Shown here one piece after another: positions 20,075-29,103 of a stretch of 64,000 bases of DNA; position 1 is the first letter of the stretch, and each line of letters starts with the position of its first letter. The translations under genes and the position numbers were made by a program. Under the pieces are notes generated by a model that searched no databases, had not been told where the DNA came from, and saw only the letters and a list, made by a program, of their open reading frames with translations. Source of the stretch: Clostridioides sp. ES-S-0010-02 (GTDB lineage: Bacteria; Bacillota; Clostridia; Peptostreptococcales; Peptostreptococcaceae). The stretch spans positions 4,138,890 to 4,202,889 of the forward strand of contig CP067345.1 in the NCBI GenBank assembly GCA_020641055.1, written 5' to 3'.

Positions 20075-21262
20075 ATGAACATTACAAAAAATTTTTTAAA
20101 AGACTATTTAGAAAAATTTAATGAAACACCATTTCTAGTTAGGCTTAAAGATGGGGAAGAATTTCTAGTTGGAGATAGCTCTCCTCAATTTAAAGTTATT
20201 GTAAATAATGATATTAGCAAATCTGAATTATTAAAAAGTACATCTTTAGCACTTGGAGAGGCCTATATAAATAGAGACATTGAAATTGAAGGAGATTTAT
20301 TTTTAACCTTAAACCTACTTCTAAAACAAATAGACAAATTTAGTATTGATAACTCAGCTGTAAAACATTTGCTACATTCATCTAATTCGATGAGACATCA
20401 AAAGAAGGAAATACACGCTCATTATGACATTGGAAATGATTTTTATAGTTTATGGCTAGACAAAACACTTAGTTATTCTTGTGCATATTTTAAATATGAT
20501 AATGATAATCTTTACGAGGCTCAGGTTAATAAAGTTCATCACATATTAACTAAACTAAATTTAGAAGAAGGTATGAGTCTTCTTGATATTGGTTGTGGAT
20601 GGGGATTTCTATTAATAGAAGCTGCAAAAAAATATAAAATTCATGGTGTGGGAATTACACTTAGCGAAGAACAATTTAAAGAGTTTAATACTAGAATTAA
20701 AGAAGAGAATCTTCAAGATTACCTTGAAGTAAAACTTATGGACTATCGAGAACTTAAAGAATCAAACCTTACATTTGATAGAGTTGTTAGCGTTGGTATG
20801 CTTGAACATGTTGGCAGAGAAAACTATGAACTTTTTATTAAAAATGTAAATGCTGTCCTAAAAGATAGTGGATTATTTTTGCTTCACTATATAAGTGGCT
20901 TAAAAGAATCTTATGGAGACCCTTGGATAAAAAAATATATTTTCCCAGGTGGAGTTATCCCTAGCTTAAGAGAAATGATACATATTTGTAGCGATTATAA
21001 CTATCATACTATAGATGTTGAAAGTTTAAGATTACATTATGTAAAAACTTTATTATCTTGGCATGAAAATTTCTATGATAATCTTCCTAAGATTAAAGAA
21101 ATGTTTGATGATAAATTTATAAGAATGTGGGATTTATATCTTTGTTCTTGTGCTGCTGCTTTTAATACTGGCATTATAGATATACATCAAATACTTTTCA
21201 CTAAAGGCATAAAAAATGATTTACCTCTAACTAGAGATTACATGTATTCTTGTTCAAAATAG
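20075..21262 (+). CDS. cfa: Cyclopropane-fatty-acyl-phospholipid synthase
   Basis: Transfers a methylene from S-adenosylmethionine to double bonds of membrane phospholipid acyl chains. The 395-aa protein has an N-terminal lipid-binding half and a SAM methyltransferase domain. HAHYDIGNDFYSLWLD is near residue 110, the SAM motif LLDIGCGWGFLL near 170, VSVGMLEHVGRENY near 242 and SCAAAFNTGIIDIHQ near 362; all are standard for Cfa. An AAGGAG box lies eight bases from the ATG. It is monocistronic, divergent from the P-loop/Asp23 gene and behind a strong hairpin. Confidence 0.95.
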   Translation: MNITKNFLKDYLEKFNETPFLVRLKDGEEFLVGDSSPQFKVIVNNDISKSELLKSTSLALGEAYINRDIEIEGDLFLTLNLLLKQIDKFSIDNSAVKHLLHSSNSMRHQKKEIHAHYDIGNDFYSLWLDKTLSYSCAYFKYDNDNLYEAQVNKVHHILTKLNLEEGMSLLDIGCGWGFLLIEAAKKYKIHGVGITLSEEQFKEFNTRIKEENLQDYLEVKLMDYRELKESNLTFDRVVSVGMLEHVGRENYELFIKNVNAVLKDSGLFLLHYISGLKESYGDPWIKKYIFPGGVIPSLREMIHICSDYNYHTIDVESLRLHYVKTLLSWHENFYDNLPKIKEMFDDKFIRMWDLYLCSCAAAFNTGIIDIHQILFTKGIKNDLPLTRDYMYSCSK

Positions 21263-21302
21263 ATATTTTTATAAATTAATCAAATTTTGAACTTAATTAT
21301 AA

Positions 21303-21370
21303 AAATAGAGCTATCTTTAAGTAAAGATTTTTATAAAGTAAAAATTCTCTATATTAAAATAGCTCTATTT
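21303..21370. terminator. Bidirectional terminator between cfa and the CODH operon
   Basis: AAATAGAGCTAT pairs with ATAGCTCTATTT across a long AT-rich loop, with A/T tracts on both sides. It sits between the convergent ends of cfa and the oxidoreductase gene. Confidence 0.7.
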
Positions 21371-21404
21371 ATTATATTCTTATAAGCTTCTATTCAGCTA
21401 TGTA

Positions 21405-22631
21405 TTATACACTATAACAAAACTCTCCATTTTCTTTTATGTTAAAGAAGTCTGCATAACACACATCAAATATCCTATTTTCTAAATCAGATATTTCAAC
21501 CTTATTTTTTATCAAATAAGTTAATACACCTACATATGAAATATCTCCTTGTATAACTGCTCCATAGATTATATTATCTTTAAAAATAAACTTTTTATAA
21601 CAATCATTTCCATGTCTAGTTAATACTTTATAACTATCATCTACAGGTGTATTCATGCCTATAGAAATGGTTGGTATATCCATAAAATTCATACTATTTT
21701 TAAAAGCAAATTCATCTTCTACCTTTTTATCTTTTCCAACCATATTGTGTGCAGCTATAATTCCTTGTTTTACAGCTATAGGCCAGATAGCATTTTTACC
21801 TACAACATCCCCTGCTGCATAGATATCTTTTTGCGTTGTTTGGCATCTATCATCTATTATTATGCCTCTATCATATTCTATTCCTGTTTCATCTAAAAAG
21901 TCAGCATTAGGTTTCACTCCTGTAGCTACGATTACCATGTCTGCATCAAGAATTTCTCCATTTGAAAATGCAACGCCTTTAACATCTTTACTATCATCTA
22001 AAACAATTTCTTGTATTGATGCACTTGGATAAAATTTTACGCCTTTTTCTTTAAATTTATTTTCGTATACTGATGCTGTATATTCATCTAATTGTCTATC
22101 TAGAATATATTTTTCCATAAAGGCCACTGAAATATCCAGCTGTTCATATTTAAATAGACCAATTAAAGCATCTATTCCAACTAATCCTGCCCCTATTATA
22201 ACAACTTTCTTTGATTTTTCTGCCTTCTCTTTTATTTTATAAATATCATCTATGTTTCTTACAGAGTATACAAAATTTCCTTCTCTTAAATTCTTTATAG
22301 GAGGAATAGCAGAAGATGCACCTGTAGCTATTAAAAGCTTATCATAATTTACAGCGATGTCTTCCATTTGAACTAGTTTTTTATCTGTATCTATTCCTTT
22401 AACCGTTTTACCTGAAATCCAGTTTATGTTGTTTTTCTCCATAAAGTCTTCATCAACAAAGTTTATTTGCTTTAAAGTTCTGTGTTCAGATATAACATGA
22501 TGTAGCATACATCTTGAGTATATATTTTCATCTTTAGAAATTACCACTATATTAGAATCTTTATCTAATTCTCTCAATGTTTTTGCTGCATTTATACCAG
22601 CAGCACTAGCCCCTAACACTACATAATTCAT
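21405..22631 (-). CDS. FAD-dependent NAD(P)H oxidoreductase of the CODH operon
   Basis: A 408-aa pyridine nucleotide-disulfide-type oxidoreductase. The FAD motif VLGASAAGINAAKTL is at residues 4-18, the NAD(P) motif VVIIGAGLVGIDALIGL near 147, and the second FAD motif IYAAGDVVGKNAIWPI near 270. I chose ATG 22631 (MNYVVLGAS), which has an AGAAGGAGG box six bases upstream; it overlaps the end of the Fe-S gene. It is the third gene after cooS and the Fe-S protein, so it probably passes CO-derived electrons to NAD(P)+ (inference from context). Confidence 0.85.
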   Translation of the reverse strand: MNYVVLGASAAGINAAKTLRELDKDSNIVVISKDENIYSRCMLHHVISEHRTLKQINFVDEDFMEKNNINWISGKTVKGIDTDKKLVQMEDIAVNYDKLLIATGASSAIPPIKNLREGNFVYSVRNIDDIYKIKEKAEKSKKVVIIGAGLVGIDALIGLFKYEQLDISVAFMEKYILDRQLDEYTASVYENKFKEKGVKFYPSASIQEIVLDDSKDVKGVAFSNGEILDADMVIVATGVKPNADFLDETGIEYDRGIIIDDRCQTTQKDIYAAGDVVGKNAIWPIAVKQGIIAAHNMVGKDKKVEDEFAFKNSMNFMDIPTISIGMNTPVDDSYKVLTRHGNDCYKKFIFKDNIIYGAVIQGDISYVGVLTYLIKNKVEISDLENRIFDVCYADFFNIKENGEFCYSV

Positions 22632-23079
22632 CATTTTCCTCCTTCTGTAATTCAATTGCACCACTTGGACAATTAGCTACACATCTAGGATATTCTTCAT
22701 CTTTACATAAATCACATTTAAGTATGTTTTGCTTGCTTCTATCATCTGGTTTTAATAATCCATATGGACAAGACATTACACACATATAACATGAACCACA
22801 TTTTTCTTCATCATATGAAACGATTCCACTCTGACTATCTTTATGCATTGCACCACTCATACATGCTAAAGCACATTCTGGCTCATCACAGTGTCTGCAA
22901 AGAATTGGAACTGGATTATTATGTTTGCTATCTAGTTCTATATGCCCTCTACTATCATTATCTACATTTTCTAAATCAAGAGTATACATGTTATAATCTT
23001 TATTATGCTTTAACATACAAGCTAATACACAACTTTTACAGCCTGTACATAAATCTTTATTTATAAAAATTCTATGCAT
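22606..23079 (-). CDS. CooF-like 4Fe-4S electron-transfer protein
   Basis: A 157-aa protein with four iron-sulfur cysteine groups: CTGCKSCVLAC near residue 11, CRHCDEPECALAC near 58, CGSCYMCVMSC near 90 and CDLCKDEEYPRCVANC near 119. This is the layout of CooF/HycB-type electron carriers with four [4Fe-4S] clusters. ATG 23079 (MHRIF) overlaps the cooS stop by eight bases and is preferred; an in-frame ATG four codons upstream is possible. It lies between cooS and the FAD oxidoreductase and is expected to carry electrons between them. Confidence 0.88.
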   Translation of the reverse strand: MHRIFINKDLCTGCKSCVLACMLKHNKDYNMYTLDLENVDNDSRGHIELDSKHNNPVPILCRHCDEPECALACMSGAMHKDSQSGIVSYDEEKCGSCYMCVMSCPYGLLKPDDRSKQNILKCDLCKDEEYPRCVANCPSGAIELQKEENDELCSVRG

Positions 23080-24973
23080 TACATTCCACATCCTTTAACC
23101 CTAAATTTTTTCTTCTGTCTATTATTATTTGTTCTAATTGATCAGCTGAAGATTTAGGATCTGGATTCACTATAACATGTCCTCCTGTTAAGTCTTTTAA
23201 TTTTTCTGTTAATACCTCTGTTACTAACTTTCCTCCTGTTATAAATGGAGGTAATGCTAAATGAAGAGGTAAACCAAGAGCAAGTCCAAAAGCTCCATCA
23301 GCTAATGCTTGTTCTTCCAACCATTGTGGAGCTGAAAGCACTAATGGTAATTGTGGTAAATCTATTCCAAGCTCAGCCGCTAACTCTGTTGCTACTATTT
23401 CAAGTCTACCTATAGCTAAACATGGCCCGAAATTTAATACTGGTGGTATTCCTAAAGTCTTACATACTTCTTTTAAGTTTTCCCCTGCTAATTCTTCTGC
23501 TCCAGGTGACATAAGACCAACATTTTCTAATCCTCCAGTAGAACATCCTGCTGAAAGTACTATAATATCTTTTTTAATTAACTCCTTAGTCAATTCAACA
23601 GTATTTATATCATGACCTCCTGCTGTCATATTTGAACATCCTACAACAGCTGCAACCCCTTTAATTTTTCCTTCTGCAATTAAATTAATAAGAGGTTTCC
23701 ATGAATCTCCTAAAAATGCTTTTAAATTCTTTTCACTTACACCAGTTAAAGACTGCTCAAATCCATGGTCTTTTGGTATATCTATTTCAACACTTCCTCT
23801 TCTCTCCTTATAAGATTCTAGTGATTTTTGTATTAATGAATTACTAAGTTCATCTAAATTACTTCTATCTAATTCTATATATTCTGCATTTGCTTTTTTA
23901 GCAACATCATCTAAGCAAACCATTTTTACTTTATACTTATCTGCTATTGGCTCAAGTCCAGGTATAGTACAGTTAAATTCAGAAAGAACTATATCTATTG
24001 CTCCAGTTGATAAAACAGCTTCACTTGTAAAGTTATTACCCGCATGACCAGCAAATACTTCTTGATAATGTTCTCCTCTTAATTGTAAGTCTTGACCAAC
24101 ACATGTACATCCTACTAACTTAAATCCTTTTGCCCCAACAGATTGAGCTAACTTTATAACATCTTCATCTTTTAATCTATCTTGGAAATTTGCAAATGTT
24201 GAATGTTGATGACCTGTTATCATTATATTTATGTAGTCTGGATCTATTACATTAAATCCTACAGGAGCCATTCTTATAACTGGTTCTCCTAACATAACAT
24301 CATTTAAAAGATTCGTTAGAGTAAGACCATATAACCCTGTTGATATTCCTAAATTTAAACAGTTAACTAACATGTCTACTGGGTCACTGTTTAAGTTTGT
24401 TGATGATTTTACTATTGCATCAAATACTTCTGATTTTGCACCACCAGGCATTATGCCTAACTCTTTCCATTTTTTTACTCTAGGTGCATAAGCTATTTTT
24501 TCTACTAATTCCATCTTGTCATCTCTTGATTTATATAAATCATTTATAACTTTATCAGCTACTTTTATACATTTATCGTATTTTTCATCACTTTCTATTC
24601 CAAACATCTCTGCTAATTGATTTAATGTTTTTTCTCCCTTAATAACACCTTTAGTTATTCCAACATTTTTTAAATTCTTAGCTGTATTTTCTACCACATG
24701 TAAATAACAAGCTGCTCCTGATGCTACTGCTCTTAAAAAGTTTCTTGCTACTATAGTATCTGCATCTGCTCCACATACACCTCTTGGTGATTTTGGAGTT
24801 ACTCTACATGGTCCATTTGAACAGAGTCTACAACAGACTCCTTGAAGTCCAAAACCACATTTAACCTTTTGATCTTCTGTTCTATGAAATGCTGTTTCAA
24901 CATCCTTTGAAGCTACAAAACTTTCTAATTTCTTGTCCGCACTTTCGCACATTTTACAAGTGTTACAAGCCAT
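23072..24973 (-). CDS. cooS: Ni-dependent carbon monoxide dehydrogenase, catalytic subunit
   Basis: Oxidises CO to CO2 (or the reverse) at a Ni-Fe-S C-cluster. The 633-aa protein has N-terminal cluster ligands CGFGLQGVCCRLCSNGPC near residues 39-56, the active-site HQHSTF near 255, and the downstream C-cluster cysteines in GCTCVG, GCSTGG and NFGPC. No acetyl-CoA synthase genes are adjacent, so this is the monofunctional type with its own CooF-like and FAD partners. An AAGGGGGAA box precedes the ATG. Confidence 0.97.
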   Translation of the reverse strand: MACNTCKMCESADKKLESFVASKDVETAFHRTEDQKVKCGFGLQGVCCRLCSNGPCRVTPKSPRGVCGADADTIVARNFLRAVASGAACYLHVVENTAKNLKNVGITKGVIKGEKTLNQLAEMFGIESDEKYDKCIKVADKVINDLYKSRDDKMELVEKIAYAPRVKKWKELGIMPGGAKSEVFDAIVKSSTNLNSDPVDMLVNCLNLGISTGLYGLTLTNLLNDVMLGEPVIRMAPVGFNVIDPDYINIMITGHQHSTFANFQDRLKDEDVIKLAQSVGAKGFKLVGCTCVGQDLQLRGEHYQEVFAGHAGNNFTSEAVLSTGAIDIVLSEFNCTIPGLEPIADKYKVKMVCLDDVAKKANAEYIELDRSNLDELSNSLIQKSLESYKERRGSVEIDIPKDHGFEQSLTGVSEKNLKAFLGDSWKPLINLIAEGKIKGVAAVVGCSNMTAGGHDINTVELTKELIKKDIIVLSAGCSTGGLENVGLMSPGAEELAGENLKEVCKTLGIPPVLNFGPCLAIGRLEIVATELAAELGIDLPQLPLVLSAPQWLEEQALADGAFGLALGLPLHLALPPFITGGKLVTEVLTEKLKDLTGGHVIVNPDPKSSADQLEQIIIDRRKNLGLKDVECNA

Positions 24974-25001
24974 TACAAATTCCCCCTTATATTTTTATAT
25001 T

Positions 25002-25060
25002 AAAAAAGTAGATTTGATAGTATTATAGCAATTGACTATAATTTAACTATTAAAATCTAC
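25002..25060 (-). terminator. Terminator after the CapA-like gene
   Basis: On the minus strand GTAGATTTTAATAGTT pairs with GATAG...AAATCTAC, followed by TTTTTTAAT. It lies between the CapA-like gene and cooS, with only 28 bases from its end to the cooS start codon. Read-through control of cooS cannot be excluded. Confidence 0.65.
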
Positions 25061-25143
25061 TTATTTAATACCACGTTTTCCCAACTTTAAAACAAAATAT
25101 AAATTATTAAAATAAATATATATATTTATTTTTTTTTACACTT

Positions 25144-26211
25144 TTAATTATTTAAATCTTTACTTATTTTTTCTAGCTTATTTAAAACTCTATCTTTCTC
25201 ACTTCCATCTAGTACTTTTGGTTGATAATTATTCCTAGAGCTGCTAGATGTTATTGCTGTTGGTATTATATTTGGCTCTTTAATTGAAGATAGTTTATTA
25301 TCTGAGAAGGTAAAGGTTTGTTGATATATATAGCTATCTGTATCAGAAGGATTCTTATTTCCTCCAAAACAAAAATTTCCTAAACTGTAAGCTATATACT
25401 TATCTTTATACTTTTCTATACCTTGAACTACATGAGGATGAGAGCCTATAACCAGGTCTGCACCATTATCTATTGCATAATGAGCAAAATCTTTTTGTTT
25501 TTTATCTGGAGAATATTCCAGTTCTATTCCCCAGTGAAAATAAACCATAACAACATCTGACTTCTCCTTTATGGCTTTAATATCATCTTCCATTTGTTTT
25601 AAGTTTTTTTCATTGTATTCAGTTGACAATCCATTATATCCCAATAAACCTACTTTAATTCCATTAACATCTATTACTGCGTCTTTACCTAAACCAAAAT
25701 AATTTATCTTATTTTCATCCAGTATGAACTTTGTATCTTTCATACCTTCTTCAAAATAATCCTCTGAATGGTTATTTGCAACACTTACTGCCTCTACACT
25801 TCCAGACTTCAAAATGTTTATATATTCTGGTTTGCCTTTAAATGCAAACTTCTTCTCTTTCGCCTTTGATGCATTAGTAAGAGGACCTTCTAAGTTAACT
25901 ACTGTTAAATCATCTTTTTCAAATATAGATTTTACATTTTTAAGAAAATAATCATAATCTTTTCCTTGTCTTTCAAATTCATGGTTGAAACTACCATAGT
26001 ATGATGAACCCTTATAGTTTCCCATAGTTACATCACCAGTAAAACTTATAGTTATATCTTGTTTTACAGGCTCTCTTTTTTGTTCTTCAACCTGACTTTG
26101 ATTATTATTAGAATCTTTTTTAATGTTATTTTCCTTCTCAGAATTATTAGAACACCCTACTACAAATAACAATAAACTCATAATACATATGTAAACTAAC
26201 TTATTTTTCAT
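25144..26211 (-). CDS. CapA/PgsA-family lipoprotein (metallophosphatase fold)
   Basis: A 355-aa lipoprotein with signal peptide and lipobox LLFVVGCSN (cysteine at residue 20), then a charged Asn/Lys/Gln-rich linker to about residue 52. The CapA domain has the metal-ligand motifs SFTGDVTMGNY near 56, NLEGPLT near 97, ANNHSEDY near 145 and IGSHPHVVQG near 236. CapA-like proteins are named for poly-gamma-glutamate capsule synthesis, but most clostridial ones have unknown function. No other capsule genes are adjacent. It is anchored outside the cytoplasmic membrane. Confidence 0.85.
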   Translation of the reverse strand: MKNKLVYICIMSLLLFVVGCSNNSEKENNIKKDSNNNQSQVEEQKREPVKQDITISFTGDVTMGNYKGSSYYGSFNHEFERQGKDYDYFLKNVKSIFEKDDLTVVNLEGPLTNASKAKEKKFAFKGKPEYINILKSGSVEAVSVANNHSEDYFEEGMKDTKFILDENKINYFGLGKDAVIDVNGIKVGLLGYNGLSTEYNEKNLKQMEDDIKAIKEKSDVVMVYFHWGIELEYSPDKKQKDFAHYAIDNGADLVIGSHPHVVQGIEKYKDKYIAYSLGNFCFGGNKNPSDTDSYIYQQTFTFSDNKLSSIKEPNIIPTAITSSSSRNNYQPKVLDGSEKDRVLNKLEKISKDLNN

Positions 26212-26495
26212 GTTAAATCTCCTTTAAAGCAATAAATTCTTAATAAAATATACTCTTTTAAAAGTATAACATTTTTAAATGTACTCCATACATAACTTTT
26301 AAACTTTAATTTTATTTTTAAGGTAAACTTCTCTAAGATAAATAAAAATATAAGCAGATTAAACTTTATTGTAAAACTTTAAAATAAGAATATCATAATA
26401 AAGTTTTTGTTGTAGAATTAATTTAATTGTTATATTCAATAATATTTGTTATAATGTTATTGAATTACAATACATATAAAAGGGAGGATTTCAAA

Positions 26496-26666
26496 ATGGC
26501 ATATAAAATTACTGACGCTTGTATAAGCTGTGGTGCTTGTGAGGCTGAATGCCCTGTTAGCTGTATATCAGCTGGAGACGACGCATATGTTATAGATGCT
26601 GGTTCTTGTATAGACTGTGGTTCTTGTGCAGGAGCTTGTCCTGTAGATGCACCTCAACCAGAATAA
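26496..26666 (+). CDS. 2[4Fe-4S] clostridial-type ferredoxin
   Basis: A 56-aa low-potential electron carrier with two cluster motifs, CISCGACEAECPVSC (from residue 9) and CIDCGSCAGACPVD (from residue 38). This is the standard clostridial 2[4Fe-4S] ferredoxin length and pattern. The start was set at ATG 26496 (MAYKITD), with a GGGAGG box seven bases upstream. It is the only plus-strand gene here and has its own terminator. It probably serves the fermentative redox enzymes in general. Confidence 0.95.
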   Translation: MAYKITDACISCGACEAECPVSCISAGDDAYVIDAGSCIDCGSCAGACPVDAPQPE

Positions 26667-26681
26667 TAATTGGTTATTCAT

Positions 26682-26730
26682 AAAGAGACTGGCTTAATTT
26701 GATTTTATCAATATTAATCAGTCTCTTTTA
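26682..26730 (+). terminator. Ferredoxin gene terminator
   Basis: AAAGAGACTG pairs with CAGTCTCTTT, followed by TATTTAT. It begins 16 bases after the ferredoxin stop. Confidence 0.85.
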
Positions 26731-26803
26731 TTTATAGCTTAATTGTATTTTATATTTTAGAATGATACTCTGATATATAAATAAATCAGTTTTAAATTAT
26801 TCG

Positions 26804-27005
26804 TTAAATATGACTCATTTCTAAGCTATTAATTTTAATATCACCTATATACCATATTCTATTTTCACAAGTTATATCTTGTTTTGCATCAAAAAAATTC
26901 AAATATAATCTATGAATATTACTATAAGTTTCTTTACATATGTTTATTTCTCAAGTCCACAGGATTCTTATTTTCTACTTTTCTATAAATAGCATATAAT
27001 ATGGA
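26804..27005 (-). pseudogene. Possible decayed coding fragment
   Basis: Within 570 otherwise gene-free bases, the minus strand carries two open stretches joined by a frameshift. About 22 codons, ending at a stop near 26938, are followed in another frame by about 48 codons, ending at TAA 26804 (contains HRLYLNFFDAKQD and RIWYIGDIKINS). The composition looks like protein rather than random AT-rich DNA. I do not recognise the family. It may mark the left edge of the accessory segment. The rest of 26731-27245 shows nothing. Confidence 0.3.
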
Positions 27006-27245
27006 GTTAAATATAAATCTAATATTTTTAAAAACTATTTTATATATTCAATACTCTTATACTTTACTTCTAAAAATATACACAATACTCTCATTACTCA
27101 AAACCTGATTTTTTATTATTTTAAAATATTTTTTAGTTTATTTGTTTTAGTTTTTTCAATAAAAAGGCATTGAACAGATATGTTATTATTTAAATATGTG
27201 TATTATCACAAGCTTATCTATTACAGGATGCTTATTTTGTATACT

Positions 27246-27298
27246 AAAAAGAGAGGCTCTATTGCATGATCTTTAAAACCATTTTGGAGCACTCTCTT
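27246..27298 (-). terminator. Terminator of the RiPP operon
   Basis: AAGAGAG and CTC pair with GAG and CTCTCTT across a 26-base loop. On the minus strand the hairpin is followed by TTTTTAGT. It lies three bases past the stop of the last ABC transporter gene and marks the 3' end of the operon. Confidence 0.8.
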
Positions 27299-27300
27299 CT

Positions 27301-29049
27301 CTATCCAATACCACATTCATATTCTTGTTCATTTAAAAAACTATAATAATATTTTCCAGTATTTATAAGTTCCTCATGAGTTCCCTCCTCTACAGATTTT
27401 CCGTCCTTGATGACATATATCTTGTCTACATTTTTTATTGTCGATAGTCTATGTGCTATAATTATAGTTGTTTTATTTTTCAAAAACTCATTTATATTTT
27501 TTAATATATCTCTTTGTGATATATTGTCCAATGCTGATGTTGCTTCATCAAATATCAATATTTTAGAATTGCTTAGCAACGCTCTTGCAATAGATATTTT
27601 CTGTTTCTGTCCTCCAGATAGTTTTACACCTTTCTCTCCAACTATAGTTTCAAAACTATTCTCAAGGTTACTTATAAAATCATACACATCGATTTTTTTA
27701 CAGATATACTCTACATCGTTTTTAGATATATTTTTATTCCCTAAAGTTAAATTGTTGAAAATTGTATCATCAAATAATAGTAAGTCTTGAGTTATAACAG
27801 ATATCTGTTTTCTTATATCCACTAAATTATAATCCTTTAAATCAACATCATCTACTTTTATACTTCCTTTATCAATATCCCAAAGTCTAAATATCAACCT
27901 AGCTATTGTAGATTTACCACATCCGCTAGATCCAACTAATGCAGTTGTTTTTCCATTTTTAAACTCTAAAGTTAGATTATCTATAGTCTTAATCTCATTA
28001 TCATAGGAAAATTCAACATTCTTAAATTCGATATTGCCTACAAAATTTTCTTTACACCTATTTCCATTATTATTTTGTTTTATAATTACTGGTTCATCCA
28101 ATGCATTAAATATCCTATCTATGGAGACTGATGCCTGTTGAATTCTAGTATTAGACTTAATTATACTTGTGCAAGGCATAATCAGCATACTTGTATATTG
28201 TTGAAATGCAATAAGTTCCCCTATACTCATTTCCCCCTTTATTATTTTTATTCCTCCATAACAATAAATTGATATTGTTATTAAACTGCTCAATATCATT
28301 GCTATTGAAATATTTGTTGAAATTATTGTATTGAGCCTTATCCATTTATCTACTATTCCTTTTTCTTTTTTTACATATGTTCTAAAAAACTTTAATACTG
28401 ATTTTGATATCACTATATTCATCATATTAGAAACATATTCTTGAACTAAGTTTGACACATCTCCTGAATCTGTTCTTATTTCTTTTGTCTTAAGTGCTAT
28501 TTTTTTTGTAAATTTCGATTGACTAAATATTATTACTATCTGAATTACTAAAACTATAAGTAATAAATCAAATCTAATATTAACTAAAAATACTAATGCC
28601 GAAAAAGCTGTTATAACATTTACAATCAAAGAAAATATCATTTCTATCCCAAAATTCTCAACTATAAATATGTCATTTTCTAATATGGTTAATATATTTC
28701 CAGATTTTATATTTGTGTAATAGTTGCCAGATAGTTTTGATAGATGTTTTAGTAGCTTTAATTTTAGATTTATTGTTATTCTTTTTTTCATCTTTGAATA
28801 TATATATTGTAGAGCTATTTCAGATAATGCCACGGTTATCTTTATTACAGAAAATACTATAACAAGCTTTATCAGCAATTCTACATTCCCTAGTTGTATA
28901 GCATCATCTAATATAATTTTTATCACTTGAGGAATTACTAAATCCAAAGCAGATATTGTCAATACGATAATAAATGCCATCATAATAACAACTCTATTAT
29001 TTTTAAAAACCATTCTTAGAAATTTCTTTATATTTTTTTTATTTTTCAA
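27301..29049 (-). CDS. ABC transporter, fused membrane and ATPase domains (peptide exporter type)
   Basis: A 582-aa half-transporter with six transmembrane segments in the first 310 residues and a C-terminal ABC ATPase. Walker A is GSSGCGKST near residue 370, the signature LSGGQKQK near 472 and Walker B ILIFDEATSALD near 492. I set the start at TTG 29049 because a GGGAGG box lies seven bases upstream; an ATG at 29076 has no such site. It lacks the N-terminal C39 peptidase domain of bacteriocin exporters, so leader removal must fall to another protein, probably the subtilisin-like protease encoded just upstream. It is the last gene of the operon and probably exports the mature peptide. Confidence 0.85.
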   Translation of the reverse strand: MKNKKNIKKFLRMVFKNNRVVIMMAFIIVLTISALDLVIPQVIKIILDDAIQLGNVELLIKLVIVFSVIKITVALSEIALQYIYSKMKKRITINLKLKLLKHLSKLSGNYYTNIKSGNILTILENDIFIVENFGIEMIFSLIVNVITAFSALVFLVNIRFDLLLIVLVIQIVIIFSQSKFTKKIALKTKEIRTDSGDVSNLVQEYVSNMMNIVISKSVLKFFRTYVKKEKGIVDKWIRLNTIISTNISIAMILSSLITISIYCYGGIKIIKGEMSIGELIAFQQYTSMLIMPCTSIIKSNTRIQQASVSIDRIFNALDEPVIIKQNNNGNRCKENFVGNIEFKNVEFSYDNEIKTIDNLTLEFKNGKTTALVGSSGCGKSTIARLIFRLWDIDKGSIKVDDVDLKDYNLVDIRKQISVITQDLLLFDDTIFNNLTLGNKNISKNDVEYICKKIDVYDFISNLENSFETIVGEKGVKLSGGQKQKISIARALLSNSKILIFDEATSALDNISQRDILKNINEFLKNKTTIIIAHRLSTIKNVDKIYVIKDGKSVEEGTHEELINTGKYYYSFLNEQEYECGIG

Positions 29050-29103
29050 AAGTTTACCTCCCAAGCATCTAAACATAACAAAACTTCATAAATAAAATAT
29101 TAT

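Noticed and set aside
25002-25060. CO-responsive riboswitch or attenuator before cooS
   Set aside because: The hairpin is a normal terminator position for the CapA-like gene; nothing shows ligand-dependent alternative folding.
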